From an uncultured Bacteroidales bacterium (GTDB lineage Bacteria > Bacteroidota > Bacteroidia > Bacteroidales > UBA932): 16,119 nucleotides of DNA. This document shows, piece by piece, positions 7,068 through 16,119 of this stretch; positions within the stretch are counted from its first letter, which is position 1; every line of letters starts with the position of its first letter. The notes under the pieces were generated by a model. The model saw nothing but the letters and a program-made list of their open reading frames with translations, did not search any database and was not told where the DNA came from. The DNA lies in NCBI GenBank assembly GCA_946405645.1, contig CAMJHW010000019.1, positions 1 to 16,119 on the forward strand. The letters run 5' to 3'. Both the position numbers and the translations under genes were made by a program.

Positions 7068-7544
7068 ATGAACACGGGCATCATCTCCTCGCGTTACGCC
7101 AAAGCCTTGCTCCGGCTGGTCGATGAGACCGGCAACGGAGATGCCGTGTACGCCCAGGTCCTTCAGATCCTGAAGGAACCGGATTCGATGCCCGGCAGGC
7201 TTGAACCGGAGATTTCCCGTCTGGTTACACTTTTGGTCACGAACAACAGGATCAGCCATGTCAAGTTCATCCTGCATCGTTTCATAGAGATGTACAATGC
7301 CTCCAGGGGCAGGCACGTGGCGATGCTGAAAACGGCCGTGCCTTCACCCGAGCTTGAGAAACGGATCAAGGACCTGCTGCAGGACAAGCTCGGCGGCGAG
7401 ATCATCCTGCATACCGAGACCGATCCTTCCATCATCGGAGGGTTCAGGCTGAACGTCGATGACAGACTGCTGGATGCGAGCGTGTCCAGCCAGCTGGAGG
7501 AGATACGCCGTCAGCTGATAGACAAGAACAGAAGAATAGTTTAG
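7068..7544 (+). CDS. atpH: F1Fo ATP synthase subunit delta
   Basis: Delta subunit linking the top of F1 (alpha N-termini) to the b stalk. It has 158 residues, about 20 shorter than the usual 175-180. The N-terminal helical domain starts with the family-typical [15 protein letters not shown], and the C-terminal part has the [22 protein letters not shown] pattern, close to the conserved (D)xxLIGGxxxxxGDxxxDxS signature of the family. The shortening falls in the middle of the N-terminal helical domain. It sits three bases after atpF and two before atpA. Confidence 0.95.
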   Translation: MNTGIISSRYAKALLRLVDETGNGDAVYAQVLQILKEPDSMPGRLEPEISRLVTLLVTNNRISHVKFILHRFIEMYNASRGRHVAMLKTAVPSPELEKRIKDLLQDKLGGEIILHTETDPSIIGGFRLNVDDRLLDASVSSQLEEIRRQLIDKNRRIV

Positions 7545-7546
7545 AA

Positions 7547-9130
<1,584 letters not shown>

Positions 9131-9139
9131 CATTTAACC

Positions 9140-10027
9140 ATGGCATCGCTCAAGGAGACAAAAGGACGCATCGCTTCCGTCAAGAGTACGCTGAAGATCA
9201 CTTCAGCGATGAAGATGGTGGCCTCCGCCAAGCTTCACAAAGCCCAGAACGCCATCGGAAGCATGCTCCCGTATGAGCGCAAGCTCCGCGAGATGCTGCA
9301 GTTGCTGCTCAGCTCCGTAGCTAGTCAGATTGTTCCCTCGGAGCAGAACGCTTCAAGGGATGATGTGCCGGCCGGAAAGGCAAAGCGTGTGGCGATAGTG
9401 GCGATCGCATCCAATTCTTCATTGTGCGGAGGGTTCAACGGCAATGTCTTACGCGAAGTCAAGTCCCGAGTACATTCCTTGGAGGTGGATGGCTGCGAAG
9501 TTGAAGTGATCTCCGTCGGAAAGAAAGTGTCCGATCCTCTGCGCAAGGCGGGATATCCTTCTCCGGATGATTGGAACGAACTTGTCGGCCACCCTTCCTA
9601 TGCGACGGCCGATGCTTTGGCCAAGAAACTGCAGAAGGGCTTCAGTGAAGGGAAATATGACCGTGTCGAACTGATATACAATCATTTCGTATCGACGGGT
9701 ACGCAAAAAGTCACGTGTGATACCTATCTGCCGATGGCGCCACTGTCGGCCGAAGGCGTATCGCGTGAATGGCCGGAAGATCTCATCATCGAGCCTTCGG
9801 CCGAGGAGATGCTCGCGGACCTGCTTCCGCGCGTCCGCTCGCTCCGCATCTATACGGTCATCCTGGACAGCGTCGCAGCCGAACATGCCGCCCGTACCAT
9901 CGCCATGCAAACGGCGACGGACAATGGAGAGAATATTCTTCAGGAACTTACCCTCGAATACAATAAGGGCCGCCAGCAGAAGATCACCAGTGAGATCCTC
10001 GACATCGTCGGCGGCTCCATGCAGTAA
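9140..10027 (+). CDS. atpG: F1Fo ATP synthase subunit gamma
   Basis: Central rotor shaft of F1, 295 residues, a typical length. The N-terminal helix has the family pattern KGRIASVKSTLKITSAMKMVASAKL, and the C-terminal helix ends RTIAMQTATDNGENILQELT with LEYNKGRQQKITSEILDIVGG, the strongly conserved shaft contact (compare NKARQAxITxELxEIVxGA in other gammas). The middle is the more variable Rossmann-like domain. It is the last gene of the operon. Its stop codon (10025-10027) directly touches the stop of the convergent protease, and no intrinsic terminator with a T-run lies after it, so transcripts may run into the antisense of the next gene. Confidence 0.98.
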   Translation: MASLKETKGRIASVKSTLKITSAMKMVASAKLHKAQNAIGSMLPYERKLREMLQLLLSSVASQIVPSEQNASRDDVPAGKAKRVAIVAIASNSSLCGGFNGNVLREVKSRVHSLEVDGCEVEVISVGKKVSDPLRKAGYPSPDDWNELVGHPSYATADALAKKLQKGFSEGKYDRVELIYNHFVSTGTQKVTCDTYLPMAPLSAEGVSREWPEDLIIEPSAEEMLADLLPRVRSLRIYTVILDSVAAEHAARTIAMQTATDNGENILQELTLEYNKGRQQKITSEILDIVGGSMQ

Positions 10028-11506
10028 TTATCTGAGAATGACGTGCGCCCCGTAGGCGGGGCCGCGGTCGCGCGCGATCTCCGGGCCGAGGGCCCGGGCC
10101 GGCGCCGCCGCGCTGCGGCCTGCGGCCGTCGGCGTCGTCTCGCCGCCGCCCAGGCGCGCCAGCACCGCGGCCAGCATTGCCTCCCGCTCGTCACCGAGCT
10201 GATAGGGCTCGACCGGGCTGTCTTCGACTACATAATCCGGCTTGAATCCGTCGGGCATGCAGGGAGTATTGCCGTCCTTGTCGGCGTAGCGGCCTACCAT
10301 CACGTAAATGCCCCATTTTGCGGCATATTGCTTTCCGAGCTTGCGCTGGTCTTCGTCGAGCACCTCGTCATAGTCCTTGTACCAGTCCTTGGCGCTGTAC
10401 ATTATACCGCTGCAGTACTTGCCGTAAGACTGCTGGCCGAAGATCTTGACGTCCATATAGGGCATCAGGCCCACCAGAAGGCTCTCCGAAGCGGACGCGC
10501 TGTCTCCAGTCATTATCGCGTAAAGATGCGAGATGCCGAAATTGGCCCCGGACAGGTCGAGGGTGTAATCTTTCCCGTTGTAATTGTACTTGATATTCTC
10601 GGAGAAGCAGGTGTCATCCTTTCCCCAGGCTTCCGTGAGCGTACTGTTGTACACGACGGTTTCGAATACGCTGCCTGCCTTGACTTCCGCTTCCGGAGCC
10701 AGCATCGATGCAAGGACGGTTTCCGTGACCACGAATCCGCCACCGTTGTAGCGCATGTCAAGTATCAGGCTTTCTATTCCTTCCGAACGGAAATACTTTC
10801 CGGCTTCGATGAGATCCTGGCATGCCGCCAGGGTAAATGAATTGAAGAACAGATATCCGACTTTCTTGCCTCCGACATCGAATACCTTCCGGACGAGGAC
10901 GGGATTCTCGTACATCTCCACTGCGGTCATCTTGTACTCTTTGGAGTTCCTGTCGGTGACGGTGCAGGATTTGGCATTCAGGAAGCTGTCGTACAGCAGG
11001 GAGGAATAATTGTCCCCCGTCATCCCTTTTCCCGCTATCTTCATAATCACGTCTCCACGCTTTAGACCCGCCTTTTCGGCCGGGCTGTCGGGATATACCA
11101 CAGTGATGACCATGCAGACTGCCGTCTGGGACTCGTCATACCAGTACAGTTTGAAGTCCATCCCGTATGTAGTGCTCACTCCGGCAGTGGAGCTTTTCAT
11201 GCTCTCTATGTCTTCGGTCAGCACGGTCCATTTGTCGATATCCTTTCCGGAGGAATCCTTGTAGCGGGCTTTCTTTACCTTTTCGACCGGATCCCCGAAC
11301 ATCTTCCAGTCGGAGAGTTCGGAAGTGATGTCCGCACTCCAAAGGTAATACGTGCTCATCGTGTTGTATGCGAAGAGGTTGATGGCCTGCCGCTGCTCCT
11401 TCTCCTGTTTGGTGAGGTCTGCGGATTCCGGATCCTTGTGGCCGCAACCAATGATGCCCGCCAGAGCGGCGAGCATCAATATGGATTGTTTGAAGTATCT
11501 TTTCAT
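10028..11506 (-). CDS. S41-family (C-terminal processing) peptidase lipoprotein
   Basis: Envelope serine protease of 492 residues. The leader ends in a lipobox IIGC with the lipidated Cys at 21, followed by GHKDPE. A helical segment (30-100) precedes a PDZ-like domain (about 125-200, with DSPAEKAGLKRGDVIMKIAGK, family-typical). The S41 core shows GYLFFNSF, LILDMRYNGGG and the catalytic pair: nucleophile Ser 338 in GDSASASE and base Lys 363 in GQQSYGK, 25 residues apart as in E. coli Tsp (S430/K455). Bacteroidetes hold many such lipoproteins; the substrate is unknown. The last 38 residues (GGGETTPTAAG onwards) are Ala/Arg/Pro-rich low complexity, coded by DNA about 88 percent GC at 10061-10160, unlike the rest of the gene. 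Confidence 0.9.
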   Translation of the reverse strand: MKRYFKQSILMLAALAGIIGCGHKDPESADLTKQEKEQRQAINLFAYNTMSTYYLWSADITSELSDWKMFGDPVEKVKKARYKDSSGKDIDKWTVLTEDIESMKSSTAGVSTTYGMDFKLYWYDESQTAVCMVITVVYPDSPAEKAGLKRGDVIMKIAGKGMTGDNYSSLLYDSFLNAKSCTVTDRNSKEYKMTAVEMYENPVLVRKVFDVGGKKVGYLFFNSFTLAACQDLIEAGKYFRSEGIESLILDMRYNGGGFVVTETVLASMLAPEAEVKAGSVFETVVYNSTLTEAWGKDDTCFSENIKYNYNGKDYTLDLSGANFGISHLYAIMTGDSASASESLLVGLMPYMDVKIFGQQSYGKYCSGIMYSAKDWYKDYDEVLDEDQRKLGKQYAAKWGIYVMVGRYADKDGNTPCMPDGFKPDYVVEDSPVEPYQLGDEREAMLAAVLARLGGGETTPTAAGRSAAAPARALGPEIARDRGPAYGAHVILR

Positions 11507-11520
11507 ATTTGCGCTTTCCG

Positions 11521-11528
11521 CAAATATA
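11521..11528 (-). promoter_or_regulatory. -7 box for the S41 peptidase gene
   Basis: On the minus strand TATATTTG matches TAnnTTTG and lies about 14 bases before the ATG at 11506, so the transcript would be almost leaderless. No clear -33 TTTG is seen at the usual spacing. There is no terminator between aspA and this gene, so read-through from aspA is also possible. Confidence 0.5.
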
Positions 11529-11541
11529 CGAAAAGATTGAA

Positions 11542-12954
11542 TTATTTCAGCAGGGCGTGCGAACCGAGCATAGCGGCGGGATTGAGGGCCTCGTCGAGTT
11601 TCTCCTTGGTCATCAGGCCCTTCTCAAGCACGATGTCATAGACGCTGCGTCCGCTCTCGAGGGCTTCCTTCGCAACCTTGGTGCTGCCCTTGTATCCGAT
11701 GTAGGGGTTGAGGGCGGTAACGATTCCGATGGAGTTCTTGACCATCTCGTAGCAATGGTCGGCGTTGACCGTGATACCCTCGATGCACTTGGTGCGCAGG
11801 GTGTCGATGGCATTGCGCAGCCAGGTCACGCTCTCAAGGATGGACTCGGCAATGACCGGCTCCATAACGTTGAGCTGCAACTGGCCGGCCTCTGCGGCGA
11901 AGGCCACGGTGGTGTCATTGCCTATGACCTTGAAACATACCTGGTTGGTAACCTCCGGAATGACGGGGTTGACCTTTCCGGGCATGATGGACGAGCCGGG
12001 AGCCATGGGAGGAAGGTTGATCTCGTGAAGGCCGCAGCGCGGACCGGAGGCCATGAGACGGAGGTCGTTGCAGATTTTCGACAGCTTGATGGCCAGTCGC
12101 TTGAGAGCAGCCGAGTAGCTTACGTACGCTCCAGTATCAGGCGTAGCCTCGACAAGGTCGGAAGCCTTTACCAGTTCGTCGCCGCAGAACTCGGACATCT
12201 TGCGGGTGCAGAGGTCGGCGAAGCCGGGCACCGCATTCAGGCCGGTGCCGATGGCGGTGCCGCCCATATTGATCTCTCGCAGCAGCACGGCGTTGCGCTC
12301 GAGATTGGCGATCTCCTCTTCGAGGTTGTTGGCAAATGCGTTGAACTCCTGACCGGATGTCATGGGGACTGCATCCTGCAGCTGCGTGCGTCCCATCTTG
12401 ATGAAGTCCTTGAACTCCACGCCTTTGGCGCGGAAAGCCGCGATCAGGGCCTGGAGGCTGGCGACAAGGTGCTTGTTCATCCTGACGAACGTATAACGGA
12501 ATGCCGTAGGATACGCGTCATTGGTGGACTGGGCGCAGTTCACGTGGTCGTTGGGGGAGCAGTACTGGTATTCGCCCTTCTTGTGTCCCATAAGTTCCAG
12601 GGCGCGGTTGGCGATCACTTCGTTGGCATTCATGTTCACCGAAGTACCGGCTCCTCCCTGCATCATATCTACCGGGAACTGATCGTGGAACTTGCCGTCG
12701 ACTATCTCACAGCAGGCTGCTATGATGGCGTTGGCGATGGTCTTGTCCAGGACGCCGAGTTCGGCATTGGCTGCGGCGGCGGCCATCTTGACATACGCGA
12801 TGGAGATCACGTATTCAGGGTAGTCGCACATCCGGGTGGTGGAAATCTTGTAATTGTCGAGCGCCCTCTGCGTCTGTACTCCGTAGTAAGCGTCCGCTGG
12901 CACTTTCAGCTCACCGAGCAGGTCGCTCTCGATCCTGTAGTTCTGTTCTGACAT
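11542..12954 (-). CDS. aspA: Aspartate ammonia-lyase (aspartase)
   Basis: Converts L-aspartate to fumarate and ammonia (EC 4.3.1.1), cytoplasmic homotetramer, 470 residues, as expected. Fumarase/aspartase superfamily motifs: GAGTSVNMNANEV (101-113), CAQSTNDAYPT (140-150), and the flexible signature loop GSSIMPGKVNP (320-330) with the likely base Ser 321 (Bacillus AspB Ser 318) and Lys 327. Other residues match aspartases rather than class II fumarases (VPADAYYGVQTQRALDNY near the N-terminus, MGRTQLQDAVPMT at 187-199). Separation from fumarase C is by family resemblance and is strong. In anaerobic Bacteroidales the fumarate formed can feed fumarate reductase. The start has a promoter upstream and no Shine-Dalgarno of note. 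Confidence 0.95.
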   Translation of the reverse strand: MSEQNYRIESDLLGELKVPADAYYGVQTQRALDNYKISTTRMCDYPEYVISIAYVKMAAAAANAELGVLDKTIANAIIAACCEIVDGKFHDQFPVDMMQGGAGTSVNMNANEVIANRALELMGHKKGEYQYCSPNDHVNCAQSTNDAYPTAFRYTFVRMNKHLVASLQALIAAFRAKGVEFKDFIKMGRTQLQDAVPMTSGQEFNAFANNLEEEIANLERNAVLLREINMGGTAIGTGLNAVPGFADLCTRKMSEFCGDELVKASDLVEATPDTGAYVSYSAALKRLAIKLSKICNDLRLMASGPRCGLHEINLPPMAPGSSIMPGKVNPVIPEVTNQVCFKVIGNDTTVAFAAEAGQLQLNVMEPVIAESILESVTWLRNAIDTLRTKCIEGITVNADHCYEMVKNSIGIVTALNPYIGYKGSTKVAKEALESGRSVYDIVLEKGLMTKEKLDEALNPAAMLGSHALLK

Positions 12955-12990
12955 GGTTATTAAGTTTTAAATGTTATTCAAATAGTTAGG

Positions 12991-13022
12991 TAAAGGTAAG
13001 GAATTAAAACATACAAAACAAA
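12991..13022 (-). promoter_or_regulatory. Promoter of aspA
   Basis: On the minus strand a -33 TTTG (13022-13019) and a -7-like TACCTTTA (12998-12991) are spaced by exactly 20 bases, the Bacteroidetes arrangement, with only the last base off consensus. Transcription would start near 12984, giving a leader of about 30 bases. The -33 element lies inside the T-run of the preceding terminator. Confidence 0.6.
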
Positions 13023-13053
13023 AAACCGGAGAAAATCTCACGATTCCCTCCGG
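13020..13053 (-). terminator. Rho-independent terminator after the SusD gene
   Basis: On the minus strand a 12-pair stem (13053-13042 with 13037-13026) has a GTGA loop and two G-T wobbles, and is followed at once by six T residues (13025-13020). It lies 24 bases after the SusD-like stop codon and separates the SusC/SusD unit from aspA. Confidence 0.85.
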
Positions 13054-13076
13054 AATTATAATTAATCAGCTGACGC

Positions 13077-14645
13077 TTATTCGAGTGAGATCAGCTTGTT
13101 GTAATCGGTCTCCCTCTTGGGGATCTTCCAGGTCCACTTGTTGCCGTCGCCGACATTGATGGTCACTGCGTACGCAGCCTGGAAACTACCGCCTTCAGCC
13201 TTGCTCTTACGGACAATAGGTTCGTTCCAGCGCTTGTAGTCGAACCAGTCGAAACCTTCACCCCAGAGATCGATGCGGCGATACAGCTTGACTTCCGTCA
13301 GCAGGTCGGCGCCGGTCTTGGTGCAGTCATACTCCGGATCAAGGTTCTTGTTGAGTTCCTTGAGCAGTGCCTGTGCAGCGGCATCATTGCCGAGGTGGCA
13401 CTGGGCTTCGGCCTCGGAGAGGATCATCTCGGCGCTGCGGTAAACGTTGAAGCTGCCGCCGCCAGGGGTGAACGTGCACTGGAACTTGAAGCTCATGTAA
13501 GCAAAGATCTGGCTCGTGGAGTACAGCTTGTTGCCATATTCAGCCTTCGCTCTGGCGGCGAAGCTGGAACCGGCTTTGTTGACGGCGCTGCAGGCGGCCC
13601 ACTCTTCGGGAGTAGGCTCCAGCCACATCCTGCGACGGACATCCGTCTCGGGGATCTGGTCGTAGAGTTCCTTGCTGATGGCGAGCGGTCTGCCGCGCTG
13701 CATCGAAGACGAAGCGTTGCTGGCCTGATAAGCGAAGAAGGAGTAGTAGTAAAGGGTCTGGTCCTCAGCCTCATAGACACCCCAGATCCACTCTTTGTTC
13801 TCATCGCTGAAACCACCGTCCACATACTCTTCCGTGGACATCAGGGGATGACCCTTGCGGGCCTCGGGAGCGCAGGCTGCGACGGTAGCCCAGTCCTCGC
13901 GAACGAGGGCTGCACGGGTCTTGACCGCATAGGCGACATTGATGTTCGGTTTGTAGAATTCATCGGAGCCGCGGTCGATACCGCAGGACTTGAAGAGGCT
14001 GATGGCTTCGTCGCAGTCGGCATAGATCTGTGCGTAGCACTCGGCCTGGGTGGAAAGCGGGAGGTCGTACGTGCCTTCGTCAGTGGTTTCGGAACTGAGA
14101 CGGAGGGCGACTCCCTTGGCTGCACCGTTGTTGCTGTCCTGCCAGCGATATGCGTAGAGCTGCATAAGCATAGTGTAGGCGTGTGCACGGAACACGAGGG
14201 CCTGGGCCTTGTAGAACTGGCGTTCTACTTCGGGGCCTTCGGCGTTGTCGACGTTCTCGATGACGAGGTTGGCGTTGCCGATGATCTTATAGTAGTAGTA
14301 CCAGGGATAGATGAGGTACGTAGAGTTGACGCTCTCGTTCATAGTGTGGTTCCAGAGCGAGGCCCAGCCGGCCTGGTCACTACGCTGGAGGTCGTTGCCG
14401 TGGTTGCCGTACCAGGTCTTGATGGTACCTTCTCCGTTCAGTCCCTGTGTGCTCAGGTACTGGCTCGTCATCATCTTGCTGAGGCCGTTGATGGCGAGAG
14501 GGATGTTGGTAGTCGAGGAGAAGATGGTGGCCGGTGAGGTGGAACTCTCAGGAGTGGTCTCCATGTATTCCTTGTCGCAGGCGACAGCAAGAGTGAGGGC
14601 CGCGACTAAAAGTGAGAATCTGATGATATGTTTCATGGCTTTCAT
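13077..14645 (-). CDS. SusD/RagB-like outer-membrane lipoprotein
   Basis: Nutrient-binding lipoprotein of 522 residues that caps the SusC-type transporter on the cell surface. The leader ends LAVAC with lipidated Cys 23, followed by DKEYMETTP, acidic/lysine residues of the kind that direct Bacteroidetes lipoproteins to the surface. The body has a SusD-type N-terminal half with helical repeats (SLWNHTMNESVNSTYLIYPW in part, NANLVIENVDN, KAQALVFRAHAYTMLMQLYAY). The C-terminal part has the conserved YRSAEMILSEAEAQ and LYRRIDLWGEGFDWFDYKRW. An alternative ATG lies at 14636. It follows SusC by 11 bases. The ligand cannot be told; no glycoside hydrolase, lyase or sensor gene lies on the SusD side. 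Confidence 0.95.
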   Translation of the reverse strand: MKAMKHIIRFSLLVAALTLAVACDKEYMETTPESSTSPATIFSSTTNIPLAINGLSKMMTSQYLSTQGLNGEGTIKTWYGNHGNDLQRSDQAGWASLWNHTMNESVNSTYLIYPWYYYYKIIGNANLVIENVDNAEGPEVERQFYKAQALVFRAHAYTMLMQLYAYRWQDSNNGAAKGVALRLSSETTDEGTYDLPLSTQAECYAQIYADCDEAISLFKSCGIDRGSDEFYKPNINVAYAVKTRAALVREDWATVAACAPEARKGHPLMSTEEYVDGGFSDENKEWIWGVYEAEDQTLYYYSFFAYQASNASSSMQRGRPLAISKELYDQIPETDVRRRMWLEPTPEEWAACSAVNKAGSSFAARAKAEYGNKLYSTSQIFAYMSFKFQCTFTPGGGSFNVYRSAEMILSEAEAQCHLGNDAAAQALLKELNKNLDPEYDCTKTGADLLTEVKLYRRIDLWGEGFDWFDYKRWNEPIVRKSKAEGGSFQAAYAVTINVGDGNKWTWKIPKRETDYNKLISLE

Positions 14646-14656
14646 CTCTTATTAAA

Positions 14657-16119
14657 CTAGAATCTGACGTTGATACCTGCGGTAAAGACACGGGCGGTGA
14701 CGAAGGTGTTGGTGCTCGTCACGCCGCCGAAGCTGTACTGAGGGTTGAGACCCTTGCGGGCGGCCTTGGTAAAGAGGTTCTCGCAGGCGGCGGTAAGGGA
14801 AAGACCCTGGATCTGGAGCGGAGTGAGCCAGCGCTTGGGGAGCTCGTAGGTGAGGGCGACGTTCTTCACGACAAGATAGTTGCCTGAGGTCAGCCAACGG
14901 GTCGAAGTGCCGGCGTCATTGGAGATGGTGGGTCCGGACGAACCGCCGTAGGTGCTGAACGTATAGATCATAGGAACACCGTTCGGGTCGATACGGTTGG
15001 GACTGGTCTCGGTCATTCCGGCAGGAACACCGGTCCAACCCTTGAGGTTGTCCTCGTGGACGCTGCTGGGATTGGCGCTTGCGCCCATCTTGGCGGCATA
15101 GATGCCGTCATAGACCTTTGCTCCAAGAGCGTAGGTGAAGAGGGAAGAGAGGGTGAGACCCTTGAAGCTGACGTCAAGTCCGAAGCTGCCGTTGACCTTC
15201 GGGGTAGCGGTGCCGGACCAGTTCTTCTTTCCGTAGGAGCCGGCGTTCCAGACATAAGGGACGCCATTGATCACGGTGTAGTTCTTGGGATCCATCAGGG
15301 AGTGGGCATTGCCCTCTTCATCCTCGGCGGTACCATAGATGATATTGCCGTCGGCTGCGCCGTTGTCAGTGACATAATAGCGCTCGTCATCAAGTTCATA
15401 TACGGAGAGACCGGTCATCTGGTCGACGCCTGCGAACTGGTAGAGCCAGTATGCATAGCGGTCGCCGCCCTCGACGTAGCGCTTGGTTCCGTCGATGATA
15501 CCTTCCTTGCGGTTCTGCTCCGGCAGGGAGAGGATCTTGCTCTTCAGGAAAGTGGCGTTGGCGAAGAAGTTGACCTTCCAGTTGCGGTTGCGGACGATGT
15601 CGATGTTGGTTTCGATCTCGATACCGCGGTTGGACATCGTACCGATGTTCTGGGTGACTGAAGGGTTGGTGCCGGAAGTGGATGTAGGACCGGCGGAGAT
15701 CGGGAGTATTACGCCGAAGAGCAGATCCTTATTGCGACGGTCGAAGTAGTCGACGTTGAGTGTCAACCTGTTGAAGAGGCGGGACTCGATACCGACGCCC
15801 CAGGACTGTCCGGTCTCCCACTTGAGGTCGAGGTTGGGCAGCTGGGAAAGGTAGTAGGCGCCCTTGTTGGCGTTCTGGTTGGAGGTGTAGAGGGCCTGAT
15901 AGCCGTAGAGTCCGGAACCGGAGTCGTTACCCACCTCGCCGAAGTCGGCGCGAAGCTTGAGGCTGTTGACCCAGCTGATGGACTGCATGAAATCTTCCTT
16001 GGAAATCATCCAGTTGGCACCGACGGACCAGAAGTTACCCCAGCGGGCATCCTTGTGGAAACGGGAAGAACCGTCACGACGGAAGGAAGCCTCGAAGTTG
16101 TACTTGTCCTGGTAGTTGT
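14657..16119 (-). CDS. SusC/RagA-like TonB-dependent transporter (partial, C-terminal 486 residues)
   Basis: C-terminal portion of an outer-membrane beta-barrel transporter. The frame is open to the right edge, so the 5' half (signal peptide, carboxypeptidase-like domain, TonB box, plug) lies outside. Seen here are SusC barrel segments: NYQDKYNFEASFRRDGSSRF at the edge, WGNFWSVGANW, LKLRADFGEVGNDSGSGLYG (family-typical after the WVNSLK turn), GIESRLFNRLTLNVDYFDRR, and the C-terminal FVTARVFTAGINVRF ending in the barrel-signal Phe. Full-length relatives are about 1000-1100 residues. It pairs with the SusD gene 11 bases downstream for TonB-driven uptake of glycans or peptides. The internal Met at 16009 is not a start; sequence homology continues upstream of it. 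Confidence 0.96.
   Translation of the reverse strand, partial: NYQDKYNFEASFRRDGSSRFHKDARWGNFWSVGANWMISKEDFMQSISWVNSLKLRADFGEVGNDSGSGLYGYQALYTSNQNANKGAYYLSQLPNLDLKWETGQSWGVGIESRLFNRLTLNVDYFDRRNKDLLFGVILPISAGPTSTSGTNPSVTQNIGTMSNRGIEIETNIDIVRNRNWKVNFFANATFLKSKILSLPEQNRKEGIIDGTKRYVEGGDRYAYWLYQFAGVDQMTGLSVYELDDERYYVTDNGAADGNIIYGTAEDEEGNAHSLMDPKNYTVINGVPYVWNAGSYGKKNWSGTATPKVNGSFGLDVSFKGLTLSSLFTYALGAKVYDGIYAAKMGASANPSSVHEDNLKGWTGVPAGMTETSPNRIDPNGVPMIYTFSTYGGSSGPTISNDAGTSTRWLTSGNYLVVKNVALTYELPKRWLTPLQIQGLSLTAACENLFTKAARKGLNPQYSFGGVTSTNTFVTARVFTAGINVRF

Noticed and set aside
11509..12951. 480-codon plus-strand open frame
   Set aside because: Antisense of aspartase, which has all superfamily signatures.
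13395..14537. 380-codon plus-strand open frame
   Set aside because: Antisense of the SusD-like gene; no recognisable domain.
15907..16009. Internal ATG at 16009 as the start of a separate gene
   Set aside because: The SusC frame and its homology continue upstream to the window edge.

Overview
The window looks like chromosomal DNA from a GC-rich member of the Bacteroidales, probably an uncultured gut lineage. The evidence is: a SusC/SusD outer-membrane pair; an F-type ATP synthase operon in the Bacteroidetes order atpD-atpC-atpB-atpE-atpF-atpH-atpA-atpG, with a signal-peptide-bearing subunit a and a short epsilon subunit; lipoproteins with acidic or lysine residues after the lipidated cysteine; few clear Shine-Dalgarno sites; and several promoters of the Bacteroidetes type (-7 TAnnTTTG, sometimes with a -33 TTTG). 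The species cannot be named from the sequence alone.

Layout: (1) 1-817 holds no convincing gene. It is dense with structure: a nested inverted repeat around a rho-independent terminator (2-100), small hairpins (123-161), a polypyrimidine tract (160-281), two blocks of a ~51-bp tandem repeat whose units each form a hairpin with a similar loop but different stems (282-414 and 458-589), two covarying hairpins (618-684) and a polypurine tract (686-816). (2) 818-2395 has a LysE-family exporter (minus) and a secreted DUF4861-like protein (plus), divergently transcribed from a shared promoter region. (3) A bidirectional terminator hairpin separates the latter from a convergent secreted DUF2807 (head-GIN) protein (2511-3404, minus). 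(4) 3499-10027 is the complete eight-gene F1Fo ATP synthase operon. (5) 10028-11506 (minus) is an S41-family lipoprotein protease with an extremely GC-rich 3' end, whose stop codon abuts that of atpG. (6) 11542-12954 (minus) is aspartate ammonia-lyase. (7) 13077-16119 (minus) is a SusD-like lipoprotein and the C-terminal part of a SusC-like TonB-dependent transporter that runs off the right edge.

Functionally, the ATP synthase makes ATP from a proton gradient, or pumps protons at the expense of ATP. Aspartase supplies fumarate, which in anaerobic Bacteroidales is the terminal acceptor for fumarate reductase. SusC/SusD takes up glycans or peptides across the outer membrane. These links are metabolic inferences; the genes form several transcription units.

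The most unusual feature is the non-coding hairpin array in the first 700 bases. The genes themselves belong to known families. No CRISPR array, transposase, integrase, tRNA or rRNA was seen.
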